Source of the DNA: Caballeronia turbans
GTDB lineage: Bacteria; Pseudomonadota; Gammaproteobacteria; Burkholderiales; Burkholderiaceae
DNA: 64,000 bases
Assembly (NCBI GenBank): GCA_001544655.2
Contig: FCOD02000033.1
Coordinates: forward strand, 1 to 64,000
Direction: 5' to 3'
Of this stretch, positions 33,891-44,326 are shown in pieces. The notes beneath the pieces are model-generated. The model was not told the DNA's origin, ran no database searches, and saw only the letters and a program-made list of their open reading frames with translations. Position 1 is the stretch's first letter. Each line of letters starts with the position of its first letter. A program made the translations under genes and the position numbers.

Positions 33891-35126
33891 ATGAGTGAGT
33901 CGGAAGGAGCGGTGGTCAGCGAACTGAGTCAATTGGCCGGCCTGCACGGGTCCGGTGCGCCGAATGCCCGCGACGCGGTACGTGCGTTGAGGCCGTCGCA
34001 GATCCGCGAGGTTGCGAACGCCGGCTTCGGCGTACCCGACGTGCTTCCGTTCTGGTTCGGCGAATCGGACCGCGTGACGCCGCAGTTCATTCGCGACGCC
34101 GCGAGCCGCGCGCTCACCGATGGCGCCACCTTCTACACGCACAATCTCGGCATCGCGCCGCTGCGCGAGTCGCTCAGCCGCTACGTGAGCGCGCTGCATG
34201 GCGCGACGGCGCCGGCGCATATCGCCGTCACGAGCGCCGGCGTGAATGCGCTGATGCTCGCGGCGCAGCTCGTCGTCGGAGCGGGCGATCGCGTCGTCGC
34301 GGTGACGCCGCTCTGGCCGAATCTCGTCGAGATTCCGAAAATTCTCGGCGCGAGTGTCGACACGGTCTCGCTGACCTATGGCGCGCGCGGCTGGACGCTC
34401 GATCTCGACCGCCTGCTCGCGGCGCTCACGCCGGACACGCGCATGCTGATGATCAACTCGCCGAACAACCCGACCGGCTGGACGATGACGCGCGAGCAGC
34501 AACGCACCGTGCTGGAGCATTGCCGCCGTCACGGCATCTGGATCGTCGCGGACGAAGTCTACGAGCGTCTGTATTACGGCGATGGCGCGCGCGTCGCGCC
34601 TTCTTTCCTCGATCTCGCCGCGCGCGACGAGCGCGTGATCGCGGTGAATTCGTTTTCGAAGGCCTGGCTGATGACCGGCTGGCGGCTCGGCTGGCTCGTC
34701 GCGCCGACGCAACTGATGGACGATCTCGGCAAGCTCGTGGAATACAACACTTCGTGCGCGCCGTCGTTCGTGCAGCAGGCGGGCATCGTCGCGGTCGAAG
34801 AGGGCGAACGCTTCACTCAGGCGCTCGTCGCCGATTTGCGCGCGAGCCGCGATCATCTGGTGAGGGCGCTGAAGACGATCCAAGGCGTCGATGTTCGCGC
34901 GCCCGACGGCGCGATGTATCTGTTCTTCTCGCTGCCGGGCGCGTCCAGCAGTCTCGATCTGTGCAAGTCGCTCGTGCGCGAAGCCGGCCTCGGGCTCGCG
35001 CCGGGTAGCGCGTTCGGCCCGGAAGGCGAAGGCTTCGTGCGCTGGTGCTACGCGTGCGATCCGGCGCGGCTCGACGCGGGTGTCGAGCGTTTGCAGCGTT
35101 TTCTGGCGGCGCGCGCCGTCGCCTGA
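33891..35126 (+). CDS. Class I/II PLP-dependent aminotransferase
   Basis: 411 residues, fold-type I. It shows the substrate segment THNLGIAPLRESLS, the NSPNNPTGW motif, DEVYERLYY, the PLP lysine in NSFSKAWLMTGWRLGW, and the C-terminal arginine region (FVRWCYAC). I used ATG 33891 (GGGCGAG upstream), 73 bp after the LysR stop; the frame is open into the regulator gene. Substrate preference (aspartate, aromatic or other amino acid) is not readable. The 356 bp to scpB contain a 9-bp stem-loop at 35140-35163. Confidence 0.9.
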   Translation: MSESEGAVVSELSQLAGLHGSGAPNARDAVRALRPSQIREVANAGFGVPDVLPFWFGESDRVTPQFIRDAASRALTDGATFYTHNLGIAPLRESLSRYVSALHGATAPAHIAVTSAGVNALMLAAQLVVGAGDRVVAVTPLWPNLVEIPKILGASVDTVSLTYGARGWTLDLDRLLAALTPDTRMLMINSPNNPTGWTMTREQQRTVLEHCRRHGIWIVADEVYERLYYGDGARVAPSFLDLAARDERVIAVNSFSKAWLMTGWRLGWLVAPTQLMDDLGKLVEYNTSCAPSFVQQAGIVAVEEGERFTQALVADLRASRDHLVRALKTIQGVDVRAPDGAMYLFFSLPGASSSLDLCKSLVREAGLGLAPGSAFGPEGEGFVRWCYACDPARLDAGVERLQRFLAARAVA

Positions 35127-35139
35127 GTCGTGCCGGCGC

Positions 35140-35163
35140 ACGCCGGTCGGTCAGGACCGGCGT
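35140..35163 (+). other. Stem-loop after the aminotransferase gene
   Basis: ACGCCGGTC (35140-35148), loop GGTCAG, GACCGGCGT (35155-35163): a perfect 9-bp stem 13 bp after the stop, without a T run. It may be a weak or Rho-assisted terminator. The remaining 319 bp to scpB hold nothing I can identify. Confidence 0.5.
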
Positions 35164-35482
35164 CGAGTGAGTTCGGCCGACGATCAAGCGATCACCTTTA
35201 CGCCCCGGTTGTTTTTGCGTAATATGGCGCTCAGTCACGCGCTTTCGCCTAGGAAAGCGCCACCTCGTCCGGCTGGGATGGCCCGGCGATTCGCTCACCG
35301 ATCGCCCTTTACCGCCTCTCCCCGGTGCGTGCTCCCAATCAATATGACCGATTACAATCGGGCGAGCGCGTCTTGAAACTCCGCGTCCAGCTTTATCGTT
35401 CGCACCAGTTTGGTGGCGTTCGGTCCTGCGCAAGCCCGATTTTGAATTGAATCATTGACCATACAGGGTTGACCCAAGCTGC

Positions 35483-36445
35483 ATGAATACCCAAGAGGCG
35501 AAGATCGTCCTCGAGACTGCCTTGATCTGCGCGCAGGAACCGCTGAGGCTGAATGAATTGCGCAAGCTGTTCGCCGACGACATTTCGGCGGATACCGTTC
35601 GCACGTTGCTCGAAGCGCTCAAGGCCGACTGGTCGGGACGCGGCGTCGAGCTGGTAGCGCTTGCCTCGGGCTGGCGTTTTCAGAGCAAGCCTGCCATGCG
35701 GGGCTATCTCGACCGGCTGCACCCGGAAAAGCCGCCCAGGTATTCGCGGGCCGTACTCGAAACGCTGGCAATCATTGCGTATCGGCAGCCTGTAACGCGG
35801 GGCGATATCGAAGAGATTCGCGGCGTGACGGTGAACACGCAGGTCGTCAAGCAGCTGGAAGACCGTGGCTGGATCGAAGTGATCGGTCATCGCGATGTGC
35901 CGGGCCGCCCGGCGCTGTACGCGACGACCAAGCAGTTTCTCGACGACCTCGGCCTGAGCGCGCTCGACGAGCTGCCTGCGCTGGACAATCCGGCGGCGCA
36001 ACTCGAGGCATCGCTGCTCGCGCAGCATTCCATCGAATTCCCCGACAGCATTGCCGGGGACGCGCAGCCGGCTAGCGCCCAGGCGCACGGCGTGCCGGAC
36101 GCAATGAATAACGGGGAAGACGATGCGTTCGCGCCGGTCAACGCCGTTGAAGCGATGCAATCGGCTGAAACCGTCGAAACCGAAGTGCCCGGCGGCGATG
36201 AGAGCGCAGCCGATGTCTCGGTGAAGCAAGAACAGGCAGAAGAACAGCAGGAAACACTCGGAGCGAAACATTTCGATGCGCGAGATGAGCGCGTCGCATT
36301 GCCGCCCGGGATTCACGCGCAGCCGCTGAGCAGCGCGCACGACGCACCCGCGTCGTTGCCGCGTGAAGAGGAACGAGACGCGAGTCCATCGAACGACGCA
36401 GAACTGGACGACGACTCCGAAGAACCGAAGGCGCGCCGCGCCTGA
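35483..36445 (+). CDS. scpB: Segregation and condensation protein ScpB
   Basis: 320 residues. The N-terminal two-thirds hold the two winged-helix domains of ScpB ([20 protein letters not shown] at the start; [28 protein letters not shown] in the second, given in part), the kleisin partner of the SMC complex that organises chromosomes. Residues from about 185 onward form an acidic, low-complexity tail (DDDSEE near the end) that E. coli-type and Gram-positive ScpB lack. It precedes rluB, a common pairing; scpA is not in the window. Confidence 0.93.
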   Translation: MNTQEAKIVLETALICAQEPLRLNELRKLFADDISADTVRTLLEALKADWSGRGVELVALASGWRFQSKPAMRGYLDRLHPEKPPRYSRAVLETLAIIAYRQPVTRGDIEEIRGVTVNTQVVKQLEDRGWIEVIGHRDVPGRPALYATTKQFLDDLGLSALDELPALDNPAAQLEASLLAQHSIEFPDSIAGDAQPASAQAHGVPDAMNNGEDDAFAPVNAVEAMQSAETVETEVPGGDESAADVSVKQEQAEEQQETLGAKHFDARDERVALPPGIHAQPLSSAHDAPASLPREEERDASPSNDAELDDDSEEPKARRA

Positions 36446-36574
36446 CGCAAATTGCAAGGCCCCTGATCTCGCAACCCGGCTCTCCATAAAGATCATTTCG
36501 AGACGACCAGCCGGACCGATCAGCGGATTTTTAGACGCGCCCGCGACGGGCGCGCTTCGACATTTGAGGTTGTT

Positions 36575-38455
36575 TTGACACACTCCCACGACAGCGATTC
36601 GCCTGAATCCGCGCGCCCGGCGCATGCCGCGGACGCACCCGAGTCGGCCGATGCCGGCGAACGCACGCGCGCCGACCGCGCCGATGAAGGCAGCGAGGGC
36701 GAAGATCGTCCGCGTCGCGGACTGCGCCGCGGGCCGCGCAGCCTGATCGCACGGCGTCGCGCTGTCGCGAAGACCAAGGACGCCGAAGGCGCGCCGGATG
36801 CCGTGAACGAGACGCCGCCCGATGGCGTCGTCGCCGCACCGGTCCGCACCCCGCGCAGGGACCCAAGCGCAAAGCCGCGCAAGAGCGAAGGGGCCAGCCC
36901 GCGCGGTCGCAAGAACGTGCGCGCCGCGACGGATGAGGCCAGTGTCGACGCGGCGGACGAACCGGTCGCGCAGGCCGCCGTGCCCGCACCGCGTGAAGGC
37001 GGGCGGCGCAAGAACCCGCCGCAGCAAAAGCGCGGCAAGCGCAACGACTCGGGCCCCGCGACCGTCGAGAGCGCAGCCGCTGCCGCCGTCGACGACGTGT
37101 TCGCCTACGTGACTTCCCCGGCTTTCGACGCCGACAACGGTTCGGGCGGCGTGCGTGCACCTATGCTGCGACGCGGCCGCAACGCCCCGCAGCAAAAGCG
37201 CGTGCTGGAACCGGACGACGATGCGCCGAAGCTGCACAAGGTGCTCGCCGATGCGGGCATGGGTTCGCGCCGCGACATGGAAGAACTGATCATCGCCGGC
37301 CGCGTGTCGGTGAACGGCGAGCCGGCGCATATCGGCCAGCGCATCATGCCGTCCGATCAGGTGCGCATCAACGGCAAGCCGCTCAAGCGCAAGCTCGCGA
37401 GCAAGCCGCCGCGCATCCTGCTCTATCACAAGCCGACGGGCGAGATCGTCAGTCACGCGGATCCGGAAGGCCGTCCGTCCGTGTTCGACAAGCTGCCGTC
37501 GATGAAAACCGCGAAATGGCTCGCGGTCGGCCGTCTCGACTTCAACACGGAAGGCCTGCTGCTGCTGACGACGTCGGGCGATCTGGCGAACCGCTTCATG
37601 CATCCGCGCTACAGCGTCGAGCGTGAATACGCGGTGCGTGTGGTCGGCCAGTTGTCGGAGGCGATGAAGCAGAAGCTGCTGAAGGGCGTCGAACTCGACG
37701 ACGGTCCGGCCAACTTCCTGCGCATTCAGGACGGCGGCGGCGAAGGCACGAATCATTGGTATCACGTCGCGCTGGCTGAAGGCCGCAATCGCGAAGTGCG
37801 CCGCATGTTCGAGGCGGCGGGTCTGATGGTGAGCCGCCTGATCCGTACGCGTCACGGTCCGATCGCGCTTCCGCGAGGCCTGAAGCGCGGCCGCTGGGAG
37901 GAACTCGAAGACAATCAGGTGCGCAGCCTGATGGAGTCGGTCGGCCTGAAGCTGCCGACAGCCGAGAAGGGCGGGCGCAATGCGGCGCCGCGCGTGCAAC
38001 CCGATCCGATGCAGACGTCGATGGGATTCATCACGCGCGAGCCCGCGCTGAGCTCGCACGCGCGCATGACGCAGCAGCAGACGCCGGGACGCGGCGGGCG
38101 ACGAGGTCAGCCGGGCGGCATGGCAGGCGGCTTCGGGCTCGGCGGCATGGGCGGATTCGGCGGCAACGCGGGCACGGGCAACGCCGGTGGCATGGGCCGT
38201 CGCGGCGGGCGCGAAGCGAACGGCAATCGCGTCGGCAACGAGCCGAACGGCAATCGTGGCAACGGCGGCCGGCAGGGTCCGCGCGGCGCTCGTCCGCAAG
38301 GCGCGACGCAGGGCATGGGCGGCGCGGGCAAGCGCGCCGCGGGCGCAAATGCGCCGCGTGGCAATCGCCAGGGCGGTGCGCAGCAGGGTTCGGGGCAGGG
38401 CAAGGCCGGCGGCAGCGCCAACCGGGGCGGGCGTAACCGCTCGCGCGGTCGCTGA
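36575..38455 (+). CDS. rluB: 23S rRNA pseudouridine 2605 synthase RluB
   Basis: 626 residues, over twice the E. coli protein. The core (about residues 218-460) has an S4 RNA-binding domain ([20 protein letters not shown]) and the RsuA/RluB catalytic site, with the aspartate in [15 protein letters not shown]. The N-terminal 215 residues are disordered, Arg/Ala/Glu-rich, and the C-terminal 125 are Gly/Asn/Arg-rich ([17 protein letters not shown]). It modifies U2605 of 23S rRNA. The start appears to be TTG 36575 with GAGGT four bases upstream; no better ATG exists nearby. Confidence 0.9.
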   Translation: MTHSHDSDSPESARPAHAADAPESADAGERTRADRADEGSEGEDRPRRGLRRGPRSLIARRRAVAKTKDAEGAPDAVNETPPDGVVAAPVRTPRRDPSAKPRKSEGASPRGRKNVRAATDEASVDAADEPVAQAAVPAPREGGRRKNPPQQKRGKRNDSGPATVESAAAAAVDDVFAYVTSPAFDADNGSGGVRAPMLRRGRNAPQQKRVLEPDDDAPKLHKVLADAGMGSRRDMEELIIAGRVSVNGEPAHIGQRIMPSDQVRINGKPLKRKLASKPPRILLYHKPTGEIVSHADPEGRPSVFDKLPSMKTAKWLAVGRLDFNTEGLLLLTTSGDLANRFMHPRYSVEREYAVRVVGQLSEAMKQKLLKGVELDDGPANFLRIQDGGGEGTNHWYHVALAEGRNREVRRMFEAAGLMVSRLIRTRHGPIALPRGLKRGRWEELEDNQVRSLMESVGLKLPTAEKGGRNAAPRVQPDPMQTSMGFITREPALSSHARMTQQQTPGRGGRRGQPGGMAGGFGLGGMGGFGGNAGTGNAGGMGRRGGREANGNRVGNEPNGNRGNGGRQGPRGARPQGATQGMGGAGKRAAGANAPRGNRQGGAQQGSGQGKAGGSANRGGRNRSRGR

Positions 38456-38616
38456 CCGCGGTAAAGCGCAAAGAATGCACATATACGTCGCCGCGAATCG
38501 GGTGCGATGACTCGCGCCTGCTTCCGGTGACGAAAAACATGTGGCTGACGCTTCGGGATCGCGCAGCCAGATCAACGTGAACTTGGGCTCAACAGGGCTG
38601 AAAGAGCGCGTTACGT

Positions 38617-38645
38617 TTGCGTTTATCCTGAAAAATGGCTAAAAT
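38617..38645 (+). promoter_or_regulatory. Promoter of the rimP-nusA-infB operon
   Basis: TTGCGT (38617-38622) and TAAAAT (38640-38645) with a 17-bp spacer, about 190 bp before rimP. A terminator-like hairpin lies some 55 bp after the predicted transcription start. The rest of the 377-bp gap after rluB holds no gene. Confidence 0.6.
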
Positions 38646-38704
38646 CACAAAGTCGCTGGGCACGTAGTTTTTTCGCTGCCCGGGTGCGACCTCGGTTGAA
38701 GAAG

Positions 38705-38729
38705 ATGGGCGTTGCGCCCATTTTTTTTT
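38705..38729 (+). terminator. Terminator or attenuator in the rimP leader
   Basis: ATGGGCG (38705-38711), loop TTG, CGCCCAT (38715-38721), then a run of eight T. It could simply end rluB transcription, but it lies downstream of the promoter at 38617 and so would also act on the rimP-nusA-infB transcript. Confidence 0.85.
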
Positions 38730-38832
38730 GGCTTTTCGGTTCGGCATCTCGGGAGCAGGGGTGCGCGCCCGCATGAAGGCGCTCGCCCGCAGGTGTTTTG
38801 GCGTGGAGCGCGCGAAACACCTTGGAGTTACT

Positions 38833-39291
38833 GTGCAACTGACGGAATTGATAGAAACCACGGTCTCGGGCTTAGGCTACGAGCTTGTCGATCTCGAACG
38901 TTCGGGAGGCGGCATGTTGCGTGTCTATATCGACCAGCCGGCTGGTATCGCCATCGAAGACTGCGAGAAGGTCACGCGCCAGCTCCAATACTTGCTCGAA
39001 GTCGAGAACATCGATTACGACCGGCTCGAAGTATCGTCGCCGGGGCTCGACCGCCCGCTCAAGAAACTGGCGGATTTCGAGCGCTTCGCGGGGAGCGAAG
39101 TCTCCATCACGTTGAAAAAGCCGCTGGACGGGCGCAAATCGTTCCGTGGCATCTTGCACGCGCCTGACGGCGAAAAGATCGGATTGGAATTTGAAGGGAA
39201 GGACGGCGCTGCGATGCTCGATTTCACGCTCGCGGACCTCGATAAAGCACGTCTCGTCCCCAAGGTTGATTTTAGGAGCCGCAAACAATGA
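38833..39291 (+). CDS. rimP: Ribosome maturation factor RimP
   Basis: 152 residues, needed for 30S subunit maturation. The family pattern is clear: [17 protein letters not shown], then the [10 protein letters not shown] strand, SSPGLDRPL and a C-terminal SH3-like domain. I chose GTG 38833, preceded by TTGGAG, because it gives the family N-terminus; the frame is open from 38728 across the T run of the leader hairpin. The stop overlaps the nusA start by 4 bases. First gene of the rimP-nusA-infB-rbfA-truB set. Confidence 0.95.
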   Translation: MQLTELIETTVSGLGYELVDLERSGGGMLRVYIDQPAGIAIEDCEKVTRQLQYLLEVENIDYDRLEVSSPGLDRPLKKLADFERFAGSEVSITLKKPLDGRKSFRGILHAPDGEKIGLEFEGKDGAAMLDFTLADLDKARLVPKVDFRSRKQ

Positions 39292-40763
39292 GTCGCGAAG
39301 TATTGATGCTGGCGGATGCGCTGGCACGCGAAAAGAACGTCAACAAGGACGTCGTGTACGCAGCGCTGGAAGCTGCGCTTGCTTCCGCAACGAAGAAGCT
39401 CTTCGAAGAAGACGTAGATATCCGCGTCGCCATCGACCGTGAGAGCGGCGAGCATGAAACCTTCCGCCGCTGGCGCGTCGTGCCGGACGAGGCCGGCCTG
39501 CAAGAGCCGGATCAGGAAATCCTGTTGTTCGAAGCGAAGGAGCAGAAGCCCGACGCGGAGGTGGACGACTTCATCGAGGAGCCGATTCCGTCGATCGAGT
39601 TCGGCCGCATCGGCGCGCAGGCCGCCAAGCAGGTCATTCTGCAGAAGGTGCGTGACGCGGAGCGCGAGCAGATCCTGAACGACTTCCTCGAGCGCGGGGA
39701 AAAAATTATGACCGGCTCGGTGAAGCGCCTGGACAAGGGCAATTTCATCGTCGAGTCGGGCCGGGTCGAGGCGCTGCTGCGCCGTGATCAGCTGATTCCG
39801 AAGGAAAATTTGCGCGTGGGCGACCGCGTGCGCGCATATATCGCGAAGGTGGACCGCACCGCGCGCGGTCCGCAGATCGAGCTCTCGCGCACCGCGCCCG
39901 AGTTTCTGATGAAGCTCTTCGAACTGGAAGTACCGGAAATCGAACAGGGGCTGCTGGAGATCAAGGCGGCCGCGCGCGATCCCGGTGTGCGTGCGAAAAT
40001 CGGGGTGATCGCCTACGACAAGCGCATCGACCCGATCGGCACGTGCGTCGGCATCCGCGGTTCGCGAGTACAGGCCGTGCGCAACGAGCTCGGTGGCGAG
40101 AACGTCGACATCGTGCTATGGTCGGAAGACCCCGCGCAGTTCGTTATCGGCGCCCTCGCGCCGGCAGCCGTGCAGTCGATCGTCGTCGATGAAGAAAAAC
40201 ACTCGATGGACGTCGTCGTGGACGAGAACGAGCTCGCCGTCGCCATCGGCCGTGCCGGCCAGAACGTGAGACTCGCGAGCGAACTCACCGGCTGGCAAAT
40301 CAATATCATGACGCCGGACGAGTCGGCGTTGAAACAGAACGAAGAGCGTGGCAAGTTGCGCGACCTGTTCATGGCGCGTCTGGATGTGGACGAGGAAGTC
40401 GCCGACATCCTTATCGACGAAGGCTTTACGAGCCTCGAAGAAATCGCCTACGTGCCGCTCAACGAAATGCTCGAAATCGAAGCCTTCGACGAAGACACCG
40501 TGCACGAACTGCGCAACCGCTCACGCGACGCGCTGCTCACGATGGCGATCGCCAACGAAGAGAAAGTGGAAGGCGTCGCGCTCGATCTGAAGAGCCTCGA
40601 TGGCATGGACAACGAGCTGCTTGCAAAGCTCGCGGAGCACCAGATTCAGACCCGCGACGAACTCGCGGAGCTGGCAGTCGATGAACTGGTCGAAATGACC
40701 GGTATGGAAGAGGATGCCGCTAAGGCGTTGATCATGAAAGCACGTGAACACTGGTTCCAGTGA
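39288..40763 (+). CDS. nusA: Transcription elongation factor NusA
   Basis: 491 residues. Domains in order: N-terminal RNA polymerase-binding region (about 1-130), S1 (about 135-200), two KH domains (about 200-345, including [20 protein letters not shown]), and two acidic C-terminal repeats (about 365-490) as in E. coli. It controls pausing, termination and rRNA antitermination. ATGA overlap with rimP suggests coupling. NusA could act on the leader hairpin upstream of rimP, which is inference. Confidence 0.97.
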   Translation: MSREVLMLADALAREKNVNKDVVYAALEAALASATKKLFEEDVDIRVAIDRESGEHETFRRWRVVPDEAGLQEPDQEILLFEAKEQKPDAEVDDFIEEPIPSIEFGRIGAQAAKQVILQKVRDAEREQILNDFLERGEKIMTGSVKRLDKGNFIVESGRVEALLRRDQLIPKENLRVGDRVRAYIAKVDRTARGPQIELSRTAPEFLMKLFELEVPEIEQGLLEIKAAARDPGVRAKIGVIAYDKRIDPIGTCVGIRGSRVQAVRNELGGENVDIVLWSEDPAQFVIGALAPAAVQSIVVDEEKHSMDVVVDENELAVAIGRAGQNVRLASELTGWQINIMTPDESALKQNEERGKLRDLFMARLDVDEEVADILIDEGFTSLEEIAYVPLNEMLEIEAFDEDTVHELRNRSRDALLTMAIANEEKVEGVALDLKSLDGMDNELLAKLAEHQIQTRDELAELAVDELVEMTGMEEDAAKALIMKAREHWFQ

Positions 40764-40856
40764 GAAATGACCATGGCGCACTGATATTTGGCGGCCTGTT
40801 TGGCCGCGTGACCCCGATCTAACCGCAAGGATCTGTCCTTGCATCAAGAGGAATGA

Positions 40857-43841
40857 ATGGCGAGTAACAACGTAGCCCAATTTGCCGCGGAACTCAAAAT
40901 GCCTGCGGGCGTCCTGCTCGAGCAGTTGCAGGCGGCTGGCGTCCAGAAAGCGAGCGCGAATGACGACCTGTCCGAAACAGACAAGGCGCGTCTGCTCGAT
41001 CATTTGCGCAAGTCGCACGGTTCCGCCGACGCCGACAAGCGCAAGATCACTTTGACCCGCCGGCATACGTCGGAAATCAAGCAATCCGACGCAACGGGTA
41101 AAGCTCGTACCATTCAGGTCGAGGTGCGCAAGAAGCGTGTTTTCGTGAAGCGTGACGAACCCGGTCTCGAGCAGGCCGAGGCGGCGTCGAATCACGTCGA
41201 AGAGCCGGAAGTCGACGAGGCCGAACTGCAGCGTCGCGAGGAAGAAGCGCGCCACGCCGCCGAGCAGCTCGAGCGCGAAGAGCGCGAACTGAAGGAGCAA
41301 CAGGCGAAGCTCGAACGCGAAGAGGCCGAGCGCCGCGCCCGCGAGGAAGCGGCGGAAGCCGAGCGCAAGAAGCAAGAAGCGGAAGCGGCGCGCCGTGCGG
41401 CGGCCGCGGCTCAGGCCGCGGAAATCTCGCGTTCGGCGCAGTCCGCGCGTCAGGAAACGCGCACGCAACCGGCAGTCGAAGCGAAGCCGGAACCGAAGCA
41501 GGACGATACCGCTCGACGCGAAGCCGCGGAAAAGGCAGCGGAAGAGAAGGCTGCGAGCGAGCGTGCTGCTCAGCGTGAAGCCGCGAAGAAGGCGGAAGAA
41601 GACGCGAAAGCCAAGGCTGAAAAGACGCGTCTGGAGCAGGAAGCCATCGCGAAGCGCCGTGCAGCGGCGGAAGCCGAAGCGCGCGCGATCCGCGAAATGA
41701 TGAACACCCCGCGCAAGGCGCAGGTGAAGGCGCCGGAACCCGCGCCCGCACCGAAGCCGGTGGAAGCGGCGAAGGCCGCCGAAGCAAAGGGCACGCTGCA
41801 CAAGCCCGCGAAGCCGGAAGGCGCGCAGGCGGCACGTCCGGCGGCGAAGAAGCCGGCTGCAGGCGGTGCGACGACTCCCGCGTCGACGGCTCCGGCAGGC
41901 GCTGGCGACAAGAAGAAGGCCGGCAAGGGCGGCTGGCAGCAAGACGACGCCTCGAAGCGCCGCGGCATGAAGACACGCGGCGATTCGAGCGGCGGCGTCG
42001 ATCGCGGCTGGCGCGGCGGTCCGAAGGGTCGCGGCAAGCATCAGGACCAGTCGACGTCCTTCCAGGCGCCGACCGAGCCGATCATCCGTGAAGTGCATGT
42101 GCCGGAAACCGTCTCCGTGGCCGACCTCGCGCACAAGATGTCGGTGAAGGCTTCGGAAGTCATCAAGGTGATGATGAAGCTCGGCCAGATGGTCACGATC
42201 AACCAGGTGCTGGATCAGGAAACGGCGATGATCGTCGTCGAGGAACTGGGCCATCGCGCGGTTGCGGCGAAGCTGGACGATCCGGAAGCGCTGCTCGTCG
42301 AAGGCGAAGCCACGGAAGACACGGCAGAGAAGCTGCCGCGTCCGCCGGTCGTCACCGTCATGGGCCACGTAGACCACGGCAAGACCTCGCTGCTGGACTA
42401 CATCCGTCGCGCGAAAGTGGCGGCGGGCGAAGCGGGCGGCATCACGCAGCATATCGGCGCATATCACGTCGAAACGCCGCGCGGCGTCATCACCTTCCTC
42501 GACACGCCGGGTCACGAAGCCTTTACGGCAATGCGTGCGCGCGGCGCGAAAGCGACCGACATCGTCATTCTGGTGGTCGCGGCGGATGACGGCGTGATGC
42601 CGCAGACGAAGGAAGCGATCGCCCACGCGAAGGCGGGCGGCGTGCCGATCGTCGTCGCGATCAACAAGATCGACAAGCCGGAAGCCAACCCGGACCGCGT
42701 GAAGCAAGAGCTCGTCGCGGAAGGCGTGGTGCCGGAAGAGTACGGCGGCGATTCGCCGTTCATCGAAGTGTCGGCGAAGACTGGCCGCGGCATCGACGAC
42801 CTGCTGGAAAACGTGTCGCTGCAAGCCGAAGTGCTGGAGCTGACCGCGCCGGTCGAGGCCGCTGCGAAGGGTCTCGTCATCGAAGCCAAGCTCGACAAGG
42901 GCAAGGGTCCGGTCGCGACCATTCTGGTGCAGTCGGGCACGCTGAATCGCGGCGATGTGGTTCTCGCGGGCAGCGCCTACGGCCGTGTGCGCGCGATGCT
43001 TGACGAAACCGGCAAGCCGACGAAATCGGCCGGTCCGTCGATCCCGGTGGAAATCCAGGGTCTGTCGGAAGTGCCGGCGGCGGGCGAGGAAGTCATCGTG
43101 CTGCCGGACGAACGCAAGGCGCGCGAAATCGCGCTGTTCCGTCAAGGCAAGTTCCGCGACGTCAAGCTGGCGAAGCAGCAGGCCGCCAAGCTCGAGAACA
43201 TGCTCGAACAGATGGGCGAAGGCGAAGTGCAGAACTTGCCGCTTATCGTCAAGGCAGACGTGCAAGGCTCGCAGGAAGCGCTGGTTCAGTCGCTGCAGAA
43301 GCTGTCGACCAACGAAGTGCGCGTGCAGATCGTGCACAGCGCGGTCGGCGCGATCAGCGAATCGGACGTCAACCTGGCGACGGCGTCGAAGGCGGTCATC
43401 ATCGGCTTCAACACGCGGGCGGATGCGCAAGCCCGCAAGCTGGCCGAGTCGAACGGCATCGACATCCGCTACTACAACATCATCTACGACGCAGTGGATG
43501 AGGTGAAGGCGGCGATGTCCGGCATGCTTGCGCCGGAGAAGCGCGAGACGGTGACGGGCATGGTCGAGGTGCGTCAGGTCATCCGCGTGCCGAAGGTCGG
43601 CCTGATCGCAGGTTGTATGGTGACGGACGGTGTCGTCAAGCGCTCCTCGTCGGTGCGCGTGATCCGCAACAACGTCGTGATCCACACCGGCGAGCTCGAT
43701 TCGCTCAAGCGCTTCAAGGACGACGTGAAGGAAGTGCGTCAGGGCTTCGAGTGCGGTATGTCGATCAAGAACTTCAGCGACATCGTGGAAGGCGACCAGT
43801 TCGAAGTCTTCGAAGTGACGGAAGTGGCTCGCACACTGTAA
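40857..43841 (+). CDS. infB: Translation initiation factor IF-2
   Basis: 994 residues. An N-terminal IF2N domain ([20 protein letters not shown], given in part) is followed by a long Ala/Glu/Lys/Arg-rich linker (about 75-400), a second IF2N-type segment, and the GTPase domain with [14 protein letters not shown] (G1), [15 protein letters not shown] (G3) and NKIDKP (G4). C-terminal domains bind fMet-tRNA. It positions initiator tRNA on the 30S subunit. AGAGGAA precedes the ATG. Internal initiation giving shorter isoforms is known in E. coli and is possible here. Confidence 0.97.
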   Translation: MASNNVAQFAAELKMPAGVLLEQLQAAGVQKASANDDLSETDKARLLDHLRKSHGSADADKRKITLTRRHTSEIKQSDATGKARTIQVEVRKKRVFVKRDEPGLEQAEAASNHVEEPEVDEAELQRREEEARHAAEQLEREERELKEQQAKLEREEAERRAREEAAEAERKKQEAEAARRAAAAAQAAEISRSAQSARQETRTQPAVEAKPEPKQDDTARREAAEKAAEEKAASERAAQREAAKKAEEDAKAKAEKTRLEQEAIAKRRAAAEAEARAIREMMNTPRKAQVKAPEPAPAPKPVEAAKAAEAKGTLHKPAKPEGAQAARPAAKKPAAGGATTPASTAPAGAGDKKKAGKGGWQQDDASKRRGMKTRGDSSGGVDRGWRGGPKGRGKHQDQSTSFQAPTEPIIREVHVPETVSVADLAHKMSVKASEVIKVMMKLGQMVTINQVLDQETAMIVVEELGHRAVAAKLDDPEALLVEGEATEDTAEKLPRPPVVTVMGHVDHGKTSLLDYIRRAKVAAGEAGGITQHIGAYHVETPRGVITFLDTPGHEAFTAMRARGAKATDIVILVVAADDGVMPQTKEAIAHAKAGGVPIVVAINKIDKPEANPDRVKQELVAEGVVPEEYGGDSPFIEVSAKTGRGIDDLLENVSLQAEVLELTAPVEAAAKGLVIEAKLDKGKGPVATILVQSGTLNRGDVVLAGSAYGRVRAMLDETGKPTKSAGPSIPVEIQGLSEVPAAGEEVIVLPDERKAREIALFRQGKFRDVKLAKQQAAKLENMLEQMGEGEVQNLPLIVKADVQGSQEALVQSLQKLSTNEVRVQIVHSAVGAISESDVNLATASKAVIIGFNTRADAQARKLAESNGIDIRYYNIIYDAVDEVKAAMSGMLAPEKRETVTGMVEVRQVIRVPKVGLIAGCMVTDGVVKRSSSVRVIRNNVVIHTGELDSLKRFKDDVKEVRQGFECGMSIKNFSDIVEGDQFEVFEVTEVARTL

Positions 43842-43858
43842 TGCGCTAGCCGCCGAGA

Positions 43859-43898
43859 AAAGGGCGGGGTGAGCCTGGCGGCTCGCTCCGCCCTTTTT
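43859..43898 (+). terminator. Terminator after infB
   Basis: AAAGGGCGGGGTGAGC (43859-43874) pairs with GCTCGCTCCGCCCTTT (43881-43896) through 16 positions, two of them G-T wobbles, and ends in T5. It separates infB from rbfA-truB, allowing partial termination within the set. Confidence 0.88.
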
Positions 43899-43936
43899 GC
43901 TTCAGGCGGCGCGAAAAGAAACACGGAAACGACATC

Positions 43937-44323
43937 ATGGCTAAAAGACGGACATCCACGAACCGCAACGTGCAGATTGCGGACCAGATTCAGCGCGATC
44001 TTTCGGAGCTCATGCGCGAGGTCAAAGACCCGCGCGTGGGTCTCGTGACGATTCAGAGCGTCGAGCTCACGCCCGACTACGCCCACGCGAAGGTCTATTT
44101 CACGACGCTCACCGGCGATCCGAAACAGACCGAGCAGGGTCTGAATCACGCCGCGGGACATCTTCACAATATGCTGTTCAAGCGCCTGCATATCCACACG
44201 GTGCCGACGCTGCATTTCCACTATGACCAGACGATCGAGAAGGCCGTCGAAATGTCGCGCCTGATCGACGAAGCGAACGCTTCGCGTGCGAAGGATGCCG
44301 ACGACGGTCAGGAAGGCGCCTGA
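43937..44323 (+). CDS. rbfA: Ribosome-binding factor A
   Basis: 128 residues. The single KH-like domain shows the family pattern [30 protein letters not shown] and the final [12 protein letters not shown]. RbfA matures the 16S rRNA 5' end and helps cold adaptation. It follows infB after a terminator and precedes truB by 3 bp, the conserved order. Confidence 0.96.
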   Translation: MAKRRTSTNRNVQIADQIQRDLSELMREVKDPRVGLVTIQSVELTPDYAHAKVYFTTLTGDPKQTEQGLNHAAGHLHNMLFKRLHIHTVPTLHFHYDQTIEKAVEMSRLIDEANASRAKDADDGQEGA

Positions 44324-44326
44324 GCG

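Noticed and set aside
35393-38575. Long minus-strand frame across scpB and rluB
   Set aside because: It is a shadow of two well-supported genes and the gap between them, rich in Ala/Arg without family motifs.
40521-43685. A 3-kb open frame antisense to infB
   Set aside because: Composition is dominated by Arg, Phe and Leu repeats that reverse the IF-2 linker; no domain is visible and IF-2 is unmistakable on the other strand.
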